DNA of 64,000 bases, from the NCBI GenBank assembly GCA_963802795.1, contig CAWDJV010000005.1:62001-126000 (forward strand), given 5' to 3'. Made by a program: the position numbers and the translations under genes. Shown here one piece after another: positions 1 through 9,072 of this stretch. The stretch comes from JAIBJN01 sp963802795 (lineage in GTDB: Bacteria; Actinomycetota; Thermoleophilia; Gaiellales; Gaiellaceae). Each line of letters begins with the position of its first letter. Position 1 is the first letter of the stretch. The notes beneath the pieces were generated by a model that worked only from the letters and a program-made list of their open reading frames with translations, made no database searches and was not told the DNA's origin.

Positions 1-2
1 AG

Positions 3-1160
3 CCGGTCGAGCTCGGGCTCCTTGCCGGGCGCACGCACGAGCCGGCGCAGCGCACCGCCATCCACCACCGCCACGAGGAGCTGGACGCGAAGATGATGTG
101 GACGGGGACGTGGCGCCGCCCGCACTCCTACGGCGATCCCTCCGGCGAGGCGAAGAACGTCCACGACGCGCTCGGCGTCATCGACGTCTCCACGCTCGGC
201 AAGCTGCTCGTGAGCGGGCCCGACGCGGCCGTCTTCCTCGAGCGCCTCTACCCGAACCGCTTCGCCGACCTGAAGGTCGGCCGGGTTCGCTACGGCGTCC
301 TCAGCTCGGATGCCGGCCGGATCATGGACGACGGGACGATCGCCCGGCTCGACGAGCACGACTTCTACGTCACGACGACCTCCACGGGCGCGGGCGCCGT
401 GGTCGAGTGGTTCGAGTGGTGGAACGCGATCTGGGGCCTGGACGTGCGGATCGTCAACGTCACCGGCGCGCTCGCGGCAGTCAACGTCGCGGGGCCCAAC
501 GCGCGGGAGCTGATGACGCGCCTCACCGAGCTCGACGTCTCGAACGAGGCGTTCACGTACCTCGACGCGAAGCACGCGCGCATCGCGGGAGTCCTCGCAC
601 TGGTTCTCCGGATCGGCTTCGTCGGGGAGCTCGGCTACGAGCTCCACTTCCCGAGCCCGTACGGCGAGCACGTCTGGGACGAGATCCTCGCGCGCGGGGC
701 CGACCTCGGGGCTCGGCCGTTCGGGCTCGAGCCCCAGCGCATCCTCCGCCTCGAGAAGATGCACATCCTCGTCGGGCAGGACACCGATTCCGAGTCGAAC
801 GTCCTCGAAGCGTCGATGCCGTGGATCGCGAAACTCGACAAGGACGACTTCGTCGGCAAGTGGTCGCTCGAGCACGTGCTCGAGCGCGGCTTTCGCGAGC
901 AGCTCGTCGGCTTCGAGACCGAGAACGGCGTCGTGCCCGAGGAGGGCGGCCAGGTCGTAGTCGACGGCCGGCCCGGCGGGCGCGTCACGAGCGCCCGCTG
1001 GAGCGACCAACTCGGCCGCGCAATCGGGATGGCCTGGGTGCCCCCCGACCTCGCCGAGGAGGACGCCCAGCTGACCATCAAGGTGAACGGGTCGGTGGAG
1101 AAGGCACGCGTCCGCCTGCGCCCGTTCTTCGACCCCGACGGGGAGCACCTCCGATCGTGA
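3..1160 (+). CDS. soxA: Sarcosine oxidase alpha subunit, C-terminal part (partial at window start)
   Basis: The reading frame is open from base 3, so the gene starts before the window; 385 residues are visible. They cover the end of the central region (PVELGLLAGRTHEP, like the SoxA linker) and the whole C-terminal GcvT-like folate-binding domain, with VIDVSTLGKLLVSGPDA, GRVRYGVLSSDAGRIMDDG and GFVGELGYELHFP. In heterotetrameric sarcosine oxidase this domain receives the methylene group of sarcosine and passes it to tetrahydrofolate. The gamma and beta subunit genes follow directly (4 bases, then an ATGA overlap), supporting SoxA rather than a free GcvT. The internal ATG at 93 is not the start, because homology continues upstream of it. 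Cytoplasmic. Confidence 0.88.
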   Translation, partial: PVELGLLAGRTHEPAQRTAIHHRHEELDAKMMWTGTWRRPHSYGDPSGEAKNVHDALGVIDVSTLGKLLVSGPDAAVFLERLYPNRFADLKVGRVRYGVLSSDAGRIMDDGTIARLDEHDFYVTTTSTGAGAVVEWFEWWNAIWGLDVRIVNVTGALAAVNVAGPNARELMTRLTELDVSNEAFTYLDAKHARIAGVLALVLRIGFVGELGYELHFPSPYGEHVWDEILARGADLGARPFGLEPQRILRLEKMHILVGQDTDSESNVLEASMPWIAKLDKDDFVGKWSLEHVLERGFREQLVGFETENGVVPEEGGQVVVDGRPGGRVTSARWSDQLGRAIGMAWVPPDLAEEDAQLTIKVNGSVEKARVRLRPFFDPDGEHLRS

Positions 1161-1164
1161 CGCG

Positions 1165-1653
1165 ATGAGCCACCTCGACTTCCTCAGCCCCGGACTGGCC
1201 GACGCCGAGGCGGTGTGGCGCTCGCCGCTCGAGCGGGCCCTCGCCCACGCTCCGGAAGGCGTCGAGGATCTCTCACGCACGGGCGTCCTCGACGTGCGAG
1301 GTGACGTCGACGGCCTGGATGCCGGCGAGGTCGTGCGCCTGACGCCCGAGCGTGCGCTCGTCCTCTGCGCGTACGACGAGACGGCTCGGGTGCGGACGCA
1401 GCTTGCCGGAGCCGGCCGCCTGGTCGTGGACGTGTCGGCCGGATGGGCCGGCCTGCGGGTTCGCGGCGAGACGCTCCTTCGGCGCCTGACCGACCTGGAT
1501 CTCGACGCGCTTCCGGCCGTCGGCGCGCTCGCCCACGTGCAAGCCCTCGTCCTCCGCGACGACGCCGACACGTTCCGTCTCTACTTCCCGCAGGAGTACG
1601 GCCACCACGTGGCCGAGGTCGTCGTGGACGCGGCAGCAGGGCTCGCCGAATGA
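1165..1653 (+). CDS. soxG: Sarcosine oxidase gamma subunit
   Basis: This 162-residue protein has the size and weak but recognisable pattern of SoxG (LSPGLADAEAVWRSPLERAL at the start, LYFPQEYGHHVAEVV at the end). SoxG is a small GcvT-like fragment that stabilises the alpha-beta-gamma-delta sarcosine oxidase complex and has no catalytic residues of its own. Position carries much of the call: it begins 4 bases after soxA and its TGA overlaps the ATG of soxB (ATGA). No delta subunit is seen here; it may lie upstream of the window. Confidence 0.78.
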   Translation: MSHLDFLSPGLADAEAVWRSPLERALAHAPEGVEDLSRTGVLDVRGDVDGLDAGEVVRLTPERALVLCAYDETARVRTQLAGAGRLVVDVSAGWAGLRVRGETLLRRLTDLDLDALPAVGALAHVQALVLRDDADTFRLYFPQEYGHHVAEVVVDAAAGLAE

Positions 1654-2864
1654 AGGACGTCTTCCGGATCCGGCGCATGTGGCGGCCGCGGGCCGAGCTT
1701 CGAGACCGCTACGACGTCGTCATCGTCGGCGGCGGCTCGCACGGGCTCGCGACCGCCTACTACCTGGCGAAGAACCACGGCATCACCGACGTCGCGATTC
1801 TGGAGAAGAGCTACATCGGCTCGGGGGCGGCGGGGCGCAACACGACCATCATCCGCGCCAACTACCGCACGCCCGAAGGGGCCGAGTTCTACAGGGCGAG
1901 CGTCGGGCTCTACGAGGGCCTCTCGGCCGACCTCGACTTCAACCTTCTCTTCTCCCAGCAGGGTCACCTGACCCTCGCGCACTCGGACCGGGGGACGATC
2001 ACGGCGACCGAGCGCGCCGAGGTCAATCAGCTCCTCGGGATCGACTCGCGCGTGATCGGCCTCGACGAGATCGCCGAGCTCTGCCCGGAGATGGACCTCT
2101 CGGAGGACGTCACCTGGCCCGTCGTGGGCGCGCTCTACCACCCGCCCGGAGGGATCATCCGCCACGACGCCGTCGTCTGGGGCTACGCGCGGGGCGCCGA
2201 CCGGGCGGGCGTCGAGATCCACCCGTACACCGAGGTGACGGGGATCGAACGGTCGAACGGGCGAGTCACCGGCGTCGAGACGACACGCGGCCCCGTGAAG
2301 ACGGACATGGTGGTGAGCGCCACGGCGGGCTGGTCGTCCCTCGTCGCCGACCTCGCCGGCGTCCCGCTCCCGATCACGACCCACATCCTCCAGGCGTTCG
2401 TGACCGAGCCGATGAAGCCGTTCCTCGACGTCGTCGTCGTCTCTTCGCAGATGCACGTCTACATCTCGCAAACGGACCGCGGCGAGTTCCTGATCGGGGC
2501 CGAGATCGAGCCCTACACGACGTACACCTCGAAGGGGACGTTCTCGTTCCTGGAGTACTCCGCCCGCCACACGCTCGAGCTGTTCCCACAGCTCGAGCGC
2601 GTCAAGGTGCTCCGCCAGTGGACGGGCCTCTGCGACCTTTCCCCGGACTACAGCCCGATCCTCGGGAAGACGGAGCTCGAGGGCTTCCTCGTCTCGACCG
2701 GGTGGGGCACCTACGGCTTCAAGGCGGCGCCCATCGTCGGGACGACGCTCGCCGAGCTGGTCGCCACCGGCGAGACTCCGGGGCTGATCGCGCCGTTCGC
2801 GCTCGAGCGCTTCCACACGGATACGCTCGTGTCCGAGCTGGCCGCCGCCGCCGTCTCGCACTGA
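1650..2864 (+). CDS. soxB: Sarcosine oxidase beta subunit (FAD-dependent)
   Basis: 404 residues from the ATG at 1650, chosen because it overlaps the soxG stop; an open frame runs upstream but has no homology. The N-terminus carries the dinucleotide-binding VVIVGGGSHGLATAYYLA (residues about 22-39), followed by SGAAGRNTTIIRANY, the SoxB signature, and a C-terminal DAO-family segment with STGWGTYGFKAAP. The enzyme oxidises N-methylglycine to glycine, giving 5,10-methylene-THF (with the folate domain of SoxA) and hydrogen peroxide. The three enzymes that oxidise methylene-THF to formate follow 19 bases downstream, so the operon looks like a complete demethylation route. Confidence 0.92.
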   Translation: MKDVFRIRRMWRPRAELRDRYDVVIVGGGSHGLATAYYLAKNHGITDVAILEKSYIGSGAAGRNTTIIRANYRTPEGAEFYRASVGLYEGLSADLDFNLLFSQQGHLTLAHSDRGTITATERAEVNQLLGIDSRVIGLDEIAELCPEMDLSEDVTWPVVGALYHPPGGIIRHDAVVWGYARGADRAGVEIHPYTEVTGIERSNGRVTGVETTRGPVKTDMVVSATAGWSSLVADLAGVPLPITTHILQAFVTEPMKPFLDVVVVSSQMHVYISQTDRGEFLIGAEIEPYTTYTSKGTFSFLEYSARHTLELFPQLERVKVLRQWTGLCDLSPDYSPILGKTELEGFLVSTGWGTYGFKAAPIVGTTLAELVATGETPGLIAPFALERFHTDTLVSELAAAAVSH

Positions 2865-2883
2865 CCCTCGACCAAGGAGCGAC

Positions 2884-4551
2884 ATGGCCACGCAGATGCC
2901 GAGCAGCCTGGAGATCGCGCAGGAGGCGACCCTTCGCCCGATCGCGGAGATCGCCGAGGAGACAGGGCTCGAGCCCGACGAGTACGACCTCTACGGCAAG
3001 TTCAAGGCAAAGGTCGACCTCGGAGTCGTCGAGAGGCTCAGCTCGACTCCCGACGCGAAGCTCGTCTGCGTGACGGCGATCACGCCGACGAAGGCGGGCG
3101 AGGGGAAGACGACGACCTCTGTCTCGCTCACGCAGGGCCTCGGCCACATCGGGCGCAAGGTGGCGCTCTGCCTCCGCGAGGCCTCGGTGGGGCCGGTCTT
3201 CGGGATCAAGGGCGGGGCTGCCGGAGGCGGTTACGCGCAGGTCGTCCCCATGGAGGACCTGAACCTCCACTTCACCGGCGACCTCCACGCGATCACGGCG
3301 GCGAACAACCTGCTCGCGGCAATGCTCGAGGCGCACCTGCTGCACGGCAACAAGCTCGGGATCGACCCGCTGACGGTGAGCTGGCGGCGCTGCGTGGACA
3401 TCAACGACCGCGCGCTCCGCTCCATCGTCGTCGGGCTCGGCGGCCGGACGAACGGCTACGTGCGCGAGACGGGATTCGACATCACGGCCGCCTCCGAGGT
3501 GATGGCGATCCTGGCCGTCTCGCGCGACCTTCACGACCTCCGCAAGCGGCTCGGCGCCATCACGGTCGGCTACACGTGGGAGGGCGAGCCGGTCACGGCC
3601 GAGCAGCTCCAGGCCGCCGGGTCGATGACGGTCCTCCTCAAGGACGCGATCAAGCCCAATCTCGTGCAGACGCTCGAGGGCCAGCCGGCGTTCGTCCACT
3701 GCGGGCCCTTCGCCAACATCGCCCACGGCAACAACTCCCTCGTGGCCGACCTCGTGGCCCTCAAGCTCGCCGACTACGTCGTCACCGAGAGCGGCTTCGG
3801 CTCGGACATGGGCATGGAGAAGTTCCTCGACATCGTCTGCCGGATCGGGGGGCTCGCGCCGAGCGCCGTCGTGCTCGTGGCGACCGCGCGCGCCCTCAAG
3901 CACCACGGCGGGGAGCCCGACGGGGGCGTCGACGCGATCGAGCGCGGCTCCGCCAACCTCGAGCGTCATCTCGGCATCGTCAAGGAGTTCGGGCTCAAGG
4001 CGGTCGTCGCCGTCAACCGCTTTCCGGGCGACACCGACGAGGAAGTGGAGACCCTCCGGCGCCTCGCCCTCGAGCACGGCGCGCACGCGGCGGAGCTCAA
4101 CGAGGCATTCGAGCGTGGCGGCGAGGGCGCGGCCGGCCTCGCGGAAGCGGTCGCCGACGCCGCCGAGCAGCCCTCCTCCTTCGACTACCTCTACCCGCTC
4201 GACGCGCCGATCGAGGCGAAGGTGGAGGCAATCTGCAAACGCGCGTACGGTGCGGAGGGAGTCGTCTACCTGCCGGCGGCACAGGAGAAGATCCGCGTCT
4301 TCACGGAGCAGGGCTACGACAAGCTCCCGGTCTGCATGGCGAAGACCCACCTCTCGCTCTCGCACGACCCCACCCTCCTCAACGCCCCGACCGGATTCAC
4401 CGTCACCGTCCGCGACATCCGCGCGTACACCGGCGCAGGCTGGCTCGTCCCGCTCCTGGGGGACATGCAGACGATGCCGGGACTGGGCGTGAAGCCGGCG
4501 GCCTTCGACGTCGACATCGACGAGAGCGGTACGACGGTCGGCCTCTTCTAG
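2884..4551 (+). CDS. fhs: Formate--tetrahydrofolate ligase
   Basis: 555 residues, normal for the family. ATG is preceded by an AAGGAG ribosome site. The P-loop is TPTKAGEGKTTTS (about residues 63-75), followed by FGIKGGAAGGGYAQVVPMED and LNLHFTGDLHAITAANNL, both diagnostic of Fhs. The enzyme interconverts formate + ATP + THF and 10-formyl-THF. Downstream of sarcosine oxidase it most likely runs in reverse, hydrolysing formyl-THF to formate while making ATP, as proposed for other methylated-amine degraders (inference). No frameshift and all main motifs intact. It is followed by fchA and folD. Confidence 0.96.
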   Translation: MATQMPSSLEIAQEATLRPIAEIAEETGLEPDEYDLYGKFKAKVDLGVVERLSSTPDAKLVCVTAITPTKAGEGKTTTSVSLTQGLGHIGRKVALCLREASVGPVFGIKGGAAGGGYAQVVPMEDLNLHFTGDLHAITAANNLLAAMLEAHLLHGNKLGIDPLTVSWRRCVDINDRALRSIVVGLGGRTNGYVRETGFDITAASEVMAILAVSRDLHDLRKRLGAITVGYTWEGEPVTAEQLQAAGSMTVLLKDAIKPNLVQTLEGQPAFVHCGPFANIAHGNNSLVADLVALKLADYVVTESGFGSDMGMEKFLDIVCRIGGLAPSAVVLVATARALKHHGGEPDGGVDAIERGSANLERHLGIVKEFGLKAVVAVNRFPGDTDEEVETLRRLALEHGAHAAELNEAFERGGEGAAGLAEAVADAAEQPSSFDYLYPLDAPIEAKVEAICKRAYGAEGVVYLPAAQEKIRVFTEQGYDKLPVCMAKTHLSLSHDPTLLNAPTGFTVTVRDIRAYTGAGWLVPLLGDMQTMPGLGVKPAAFDVDIDESGTTVGLF

Positions 4552-4607
4552 GAGGCTCTTCCACGCCGCGCGACGGCGCGCGGGCCAGATCGGGGAGAAT
4601 CGCGGCC

Positions 4608-5186
4608 GTGTCGTACGCGAACGTGCCGTTCGAGGAGCTGCTCGACATGATCGCGGCCGAGACGCCCGCCCCGGGAGGCGGATCCGTCGCCGCCTTCGTC
4701 ACCGAGATGGCGGCCTCGCTCGCGGCGATGGTGGGGCGCTTCTCGCACGACTGGGACGGAGCCGCCGGCGCCGTGGCGCAGGCGGAGACGCTCCGCCACC
4801 GCGCGGCTCCGCTCGCCGTCCGGGACGCAGAGGCGTTCGAGAACGTCCTCACGGCGCTCCGCATGCCGAAGGACCTCGAGCCGGAAGTGCGCAATACGCT
4901 CATCGGCGAGACGCTCTCCAGGGCGGCCGACGTGCCGCTCGAGATCGCCGAGACGGCCGGCGACGTCGCCGCTCTCGCCGCGGAGATCGCCGCGAGCGGC
5001 AACCAGAACCTGCGCGGAGACGCCGCTGCGGCCGCTGCGCTCGCGGCCGCGGCGGCCCGCGTGGCCGCCAACCTCGTCGAGATCAACCTCTCCACCGTCG
5101 AGGGCGACGAGCGAATCGAGCGCGCCCGCGCGCTCGTCCGGCTGGCCGACCGGGCCGCCAAGCGCGCCCTCGGCGACCAGGACTAG
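4608..5186 (+). CDS. fchA: Methenyl-THF cyclohydrolase, FTCD-C/cyclodeaminase family
   Basis: 192 residues from a GTG start. The motif AAETPAPGGGSVAAFVTEMA (residues about 16-35) and the long helical remainder (GNQNLRGDAAAAAALAAAAA) are typical of the formiminotetrahydrofolate cyclodeaminase/cyclohydrolase family. Between fhs and folD the expected role is hydrolysis of 5,10-methenyl-THF to 10-formyl-THF. A GAGAAT hexamer lies 7 bases upstream of GTG with no Shine-Dalgarno site, so a leaderless transcript is possible. The neighbouring FolD has lost the residues needed for this same step (see findings), which makes this protein the likely sole cyclohydrolase of the operon. Cytoplasmic. Confidence 0.88.
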   Translation: MSYANVPFEELLDMIAAETPAPGGGSVAAFVTEMAASLAAMVGRFSHDWDGAAGAVAQAETLRHRAAPLAVRDAEAFENVLTALRMPKDLEPEVRNTLIGETLSRAADVPLEIAETAGDVAALAAEIAASGNQNLRGDAAAAAALAAAAARVAANLVEINLSTVEGDERIERARALVRLADRAAKRALGDQD

Positions 5187-5201
5187 GCGGTTCGGAGGTA
5201 G

Positions 5202-6108
5202 ATGAGCGCCGTCGTCATCGACGGGAACCGGCTTGCGGAGGAGCTGCGCGCCGAGGTCGAAGCGCGCGTCGCGGAGCTCGCGGCGGCCGGGGTCCGCCCA
5301 GGGCTGGCGACCGTGCTCGTCGGCGAGGACTATGCGGCGCAGGCCTACGAGCGGCGTGTTCGGCGGCTCGCCGAGGAGATGGGCTGCCGGTATGCGTCCG
5401 AGCTGCTCGCCCCCGACGTGGAGGAGGCCGAGGCGCTGGCGGTCGTCGGCAAGCTCAATGCCGACCCGCGCGTCTCGGGCATCCTCATCCTCCGTCCGCT
5501 CCCGGAGCAGGTTCGCGAGGAGCACCTCTACCGGACGCTCCACCCGCTCAAGGACGTGGAGGCGGTCCACCCCGAGAACGCCGGCCTTCTCGCGCTCGGG
5601 GAGCCCCGCTACATCCCCTCGACGCCGGCGGCGGTCTTCTACCTGCTCGACCGCTACGTCGAGGAGACCGGGCGCGACCCGGCCACGCTTCTACAACGGC
5701 CTCGACCTCGTCCTCGTCGGCCGCTCGAACAACGTCGGCAAGCCGGCGCTCTGGCTCGGGCTGGCCCGCGGCGCGACGGTCGTCTCCTGCCACCACTTCA
5801 CGTCCGCCGCGGGCCGCCTGGAGGAGCACACGACCCGGGCGGACATCCTGCTCGTCGCGGCCGGCGTCCCCAGGCTCGTCACCGGGGCGATGGTCAAGGA
5901 AGGCGTCATCGCGGTCGACGTCGGGATCAACCCGGTCGAGGACCCCGGGGACGGCAAGGTCCGGCTCGTCGGCGACCTCGACTTCGAGAGCGTGGCCGAG
6001 AAGGCCGAGGCGATCACTCCGGTCCCCGGCGGCGTCGGCCCGATCACCGACGTCTGGCTCCTCCGCAACACCGCCGAGGCGGCCGCGCTCCAGGTCGGCC
6101 GCGACTAG
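5202..6108 (+). CDS. folD: Methylene-THF dehydrogenase FolD with altered cyclohydrolase site (frameshift at about 5688)
   Basis: The frame from ATG 5202 runs to about 5690, then continues one frame over to TAG 6108; deleting one C before TTCTAC restores a 301-residue FolD. Recognisable parts are PGLATVLVGEDYAAQAYE, LVLVGRSNNVGKPALWLGLA (NADP-binding GRSxxVGxP) and ITPVPGGVGPITDVWLL. The catalytic lysine of the YxxxK motif is valine here (YERRV), the usual VQLPLP is ILRPLP, and KDVDG is KDVEA, so the three residues tied to cyclohydrolase chemistry are replaced. It is probably a dehydrogenase only, with FchA doing the next step. The frameshift looks like a consensus error because both halves are well conserved. 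Confidence 0.85.
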
Positions 6109-6780
6109 CTCTTCTTCTCGCCGACGAGCAGCCTGCGCAGCTCGGGCTCGCCGCCGGGCTCGAGGATGGCGAGCACCTGGTCGCCCGCCCGCAGCTCGGT
6201 GGAGCCGACGGCGATCTCGGCCTTCCCGTCCCGCATCACCGAGATCAGGCGCGCGCTCTCCGGAAGGCGAAGCTGCTCGACCCGCTTGCCCGCTGCAGCA
6301 CAGTCGCTGCCGACCTCGACCTCGACGATCTCGAGGTTCTCGCGCGTCAGCTGGACGAGCTGCACGAGCTCGTGCTGGGGCAGCTCGTGCTGGATGAGCG
6401 CCATCACCATCTGCGTCGCGGAGACCGTCGGGGCGACGCCGAGTAGGTCGAAGTGCGCCTGGTTGCGGGGGTCGTTGACCCTGGCGACCACCTTCGAGAC
6501 CCCGTAGAGCTCCTTGGCGAGCTGGCCGATGATCGAGGTTGTCCTCGTCGTCGCCGGTGGCGGCGACCACGATGTCGGCCGGACGCTTGATGCCGGCCCC
6601 TTCGAGCACCGCGAGCTCGGTGCCGTCGCCGTAGCGGGCCCGGTGGCCGAACTCCTCGTCCAGCAGCGCGTAGCGATCCTTGCGCTGCTCGATGAGCACG
6701 GCCTCGTGATTCAGCTCGAGCAGGGTGCGCGTCACGTTCTTGCCCACCTGGCCGCCGCCGACGACGATGACGAAGCTCAC
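6105..6780 (-). CDS. TrkA/RCK potassium-channel regulatory subunit, two-domain (frameshift at about 6534)
   Basis: From GTG 6780 the protein begins with an RCK_N Rossmann fold (FVIVVGGGQVGKNVTRTLLE) and the GDDEDN segment. It then needs removal of one G before ATCATC to continue as IIGQLAKELYGVSKVVARV and the RCK_C/TrkA-C domain (VEVEVGSDCAAAGKRVEQL, LRAGDQVLAIL). The rebuilt length is about 224 residues, normal for TrkA/CeoC. RCK proteins bind NAD(H) or nucleotides and gate potassium transporters from the cytoplasmic face. Its start overlaps the stop of the first RCK gene (GTGA). Its TAG shares the palindrome CTAG with the convergent folD stop. Confidence 0.85.
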
Positions 6781-7187
6781 GTCTCGGCCCCGTCGAGAGC
6801 GAAGGCGGCGAGCTCCTCGATCGCGCTCGTCGTGGGCGAGACGACGTCGAAGCCCCGATTCGCGTAGAACGCAGCGCGCCCCGGGTCGAGGACGCGCGCC
6901 GCCACCTTCGGCACCTCGTAGCGGAGCTTCGCCACCTGGGCGACCACGAGGTTCGTGTTGTCGCCGTCGGTGGCGACGATCACGACGTCGGCCGAGGCGA
7001 TCCCCGCGGCCTCGAGCACGGCGATGTCCAGCGCGTGGCCGACGTGGAGCTCGCCCGGCCACTTCTCCCCCAGACGCTCGAGCGCCTCCTCCGTCTCGTC
7101 GACGACACCGACGTCCCAGCCGGCTGAGTGAAGCCGCTTGGCGAGAGCGGAGCCGACCCGCCCGCAGCCGACGATGAGCGCCTTCAT
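6777..7187 (-). CDS. TrkA-N (RCK_N) single-domain protein
   Basis: 136 residues from ATG 7187. MKALIVGCGRVGSALAKRLH is an intact nucleotide-binding glycine motif, followed by GHALDIAVLEAAGIASADVV and ATDGDNTNLVVAQVA, all typical of TrkA-N. The protein stops after the N-domain; the RCK_C ligand domain seen in the next gene is missing and no frameshift explains this. ATG overlaps the stop of the upstream APC-UspA gene and its TGA overlaps the start of the two-domain TrkA. A pair of RCK proteins next to an APC permease recalls CeoB/CeoC beside Rv2690c in Mycobacterium tuberculosis (from memory). Confidence 0.85.
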   Translation of the reverse strand: MKALIVGCGRVGSALAKRLHSAGWDVGVVDETEEALERLGEKWPGELHVGHALDIAVLEAAGIASADVVIVATDGDNTNLVVAQVAKLRYEVPKVAARVLDPGRAAFYANRGFDVVSPTTSAIEELAAFALDGAET

Positions 7188-9072
7188 GCCTCCACTGTAA
7201 TCCCCTCTTCCTCCTCCAGGACGCCCTGCGGATAGGCGATGACCATCACCTCGCAGGGAGCCTCGCGAAGGACGTAGTCGACGGTCGGGCTGAAGAAGCG
7301 CGACTGGCGGCGCCAGCGCGGCGCGGAGCCGAGGACGATGACGTCCGCGCCCTCCTCCTCGGCCGCCTCGACGATCGCCTCTCCCAGCGCGCGGGCCCGC
7401 ACGATCCGCCCGTCGAGCTCGACGCCGTGCTCGCCGGCCAGGGCCTTCGCCTCGGCGAGCGAGGCTTCGGCCAGCTCCTCTGCCTCGGGAAGCGCCGCGT
7501 CGAGCGGCCGGTCGAGCGGCACACGGAGCACGTGAAGGACGGAGACGGCGCCGCGCCGCTCCTCCGCCAGCTTGATCGCCGTCGCGAGCACCTCCTCGCC
7601 GATCAGGCCCGATCTTGAGCGGGACGAGCACGCGCTCGTACTCGCCGTGTGCCTCCGGGACGAGGTCCGGCTCGGCCGGGCTGACGCGGGCGAGCAACGC
7701 CTCGCGGTGCGTGAGGCGGACCGCGACGTAGACGACGACGCCCAGCGCCACCCAGATCGGCCCGACGACGCGCGCCGCCTCGTGCGTCGCCATGGCGACG
7801 ATCCAGAGCGCGAAGGTGAGCAGGGCCCCGAGAAGAGCGGGCGACCGGAACGCGGACGTCCCGGATGGTCACGTTCCAGGGGGCGCGGTAGGGACGGTCG
7901 AGGCCGGGCTCGGTGAAGCGAAGCCGGAGGACGGCGACCTGCGCCGCCGTCAGGGCGAGCAGGATCCCGAAGCTGTAGAGGCTGCCGAAGAAGCGGACGT
8001 CCCGCCCGGCCGCATCGACCGCGACGAGGAGCGCGCAGGCGAGTCCGGCCGCGGTCACGATCGCGGCGGGCGCGAGCAGCGTCCGCCTGTTCAGGCGGGC
8101 GAAGGCGTGCGGGAGCATGCCGTGCCGCCCGAGCGCGTACGCAAGGCGGCCGGCGCCCGAGATTCGCCGTCGTGATCGCGGCGACGAGGACGACGGCCGC
8201 GCCGAGCCCGACGAAGACGCGGAGCGCGTCCACGGCCCAGCCGGGCAGCGCGCCCTCCAGGGCGTCGACGATGGCGAGAAGCGGGGCCTCCAGCTCCGAT
8301 GGGGAGGTCTGGGACGGACACGGCGACGAGGCCGAACGCCGCCGTCACGAGAACGACGAGACCGATCCCGACGAAGAGGCTCCGGGGCAGGGTCTTGCCG
8401 GGCTCGCGCGCCTCGGCGGCGAGGTTCGCCACGGTCTCGAGCCCCGTGTAGGCGAGCGTGGCGAGAGCGAGCGCGAACGCGAGATCGCCCCACGGCGGCG
8501 CCTGCCCGAGGTCGACGTCGCCGAGGTCGCGCGGGTGAGAAGACGAAGCCGAGGCCGAGGACGAGGAGCAGGACATGGGTGAAGAGCGCCAGGGCGGCGA
8601 TGGCGACGGCGATCACGTAGAGCTCCGCCCGCGCACGAGCCGAAACGCGGCCACGGCGAGGATCACGCAGACGCCGACCACACCGTCCCACGGTCCCGCG
8701 GTCAGGGCTTCCCAGCCCACCGCCGTCCCGACGTAGTGCGGCACGAAGAGACCGGCGAGGGCGATGACGATCAGGTAGTCGAGGAACAGCACCCAGCCGG
8801 TGAGGAAGCCGATCGGGTCGTTGAACGCCCGCGCGACGAAGAGCGCCGCCCCGCCGGTCTCCGGCAGTGCGGAGCTCGCCTCCGCGTAGGAGAACGTGAC
8901 GAGCAGGACGACGAGGCCGACGCCGAGAAGGACCCAGGGGGTGAGCCCGAGCGCGTAGAGGGCGACGATCCCGAGCGCGAAGTAGACGGACGAGCCGATC
9001 TCCGAGTACGCGACCGACGCGATCGGGGTCGGCGCCGAGGACGCGCGTGAGGCCGGGGAGCTTGCGCGCCAT
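7184..9072 (-). CDS. APC-family permease with C-terminal UspA domain, copy B (several frameshifts)
   Basis: From ATG 9072 the protein starts MARKLPGLTRVLGA and, across at least six one-base frame changes, gives continuous APC sequence: SEIGSSVYFALGIVALYALG, SYAEASSALPETGGAALFVA, ALATLAYTGLETVANLAAEA, SGAGRLAYALGRHGMLPHAF and PYRAPWNVT. It ends in a UspA domain (GEEVLATAIKLAEERRGAVS to GADVIVLGSAPRWRRQSRFF). Rebuilt size is about 625 residues with about 12 membrane segments. APC permeases with a cytosolic UspA-like domain include the KimA potassium importers. The directly coupled RCK genes favour potassium over amino acids (inference). Frameshift density is the highest in the window, so the exact sequence is unreliable. 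Confidence 0.75.

Noticed and set aside
1581..2891. Long open frame antisense to soxB, and many similar long antisense or shifted frames
   Set aside because: High-GC genes leave shadow frames open on other strands. These products are arginine/aspartate-rich with no domain, while the sense frames match known families.
4552..4607. Riboswitch or attenuator between fhs and fchA
   Set aside because: Only 56 bases, with a short GC-rich inverted stretch (GCCGCGCGACGGCGC) and no aptamer pattern. A -10-like hexamer explains the region better.
6105..6108. CTAG shared by the convergent stop codons of folD and trkA as a regulatory signal
   Set aside because: Two TAG stops overlapping head-on produce CTAG by chance in compact genomes; nothing else supports a signal.
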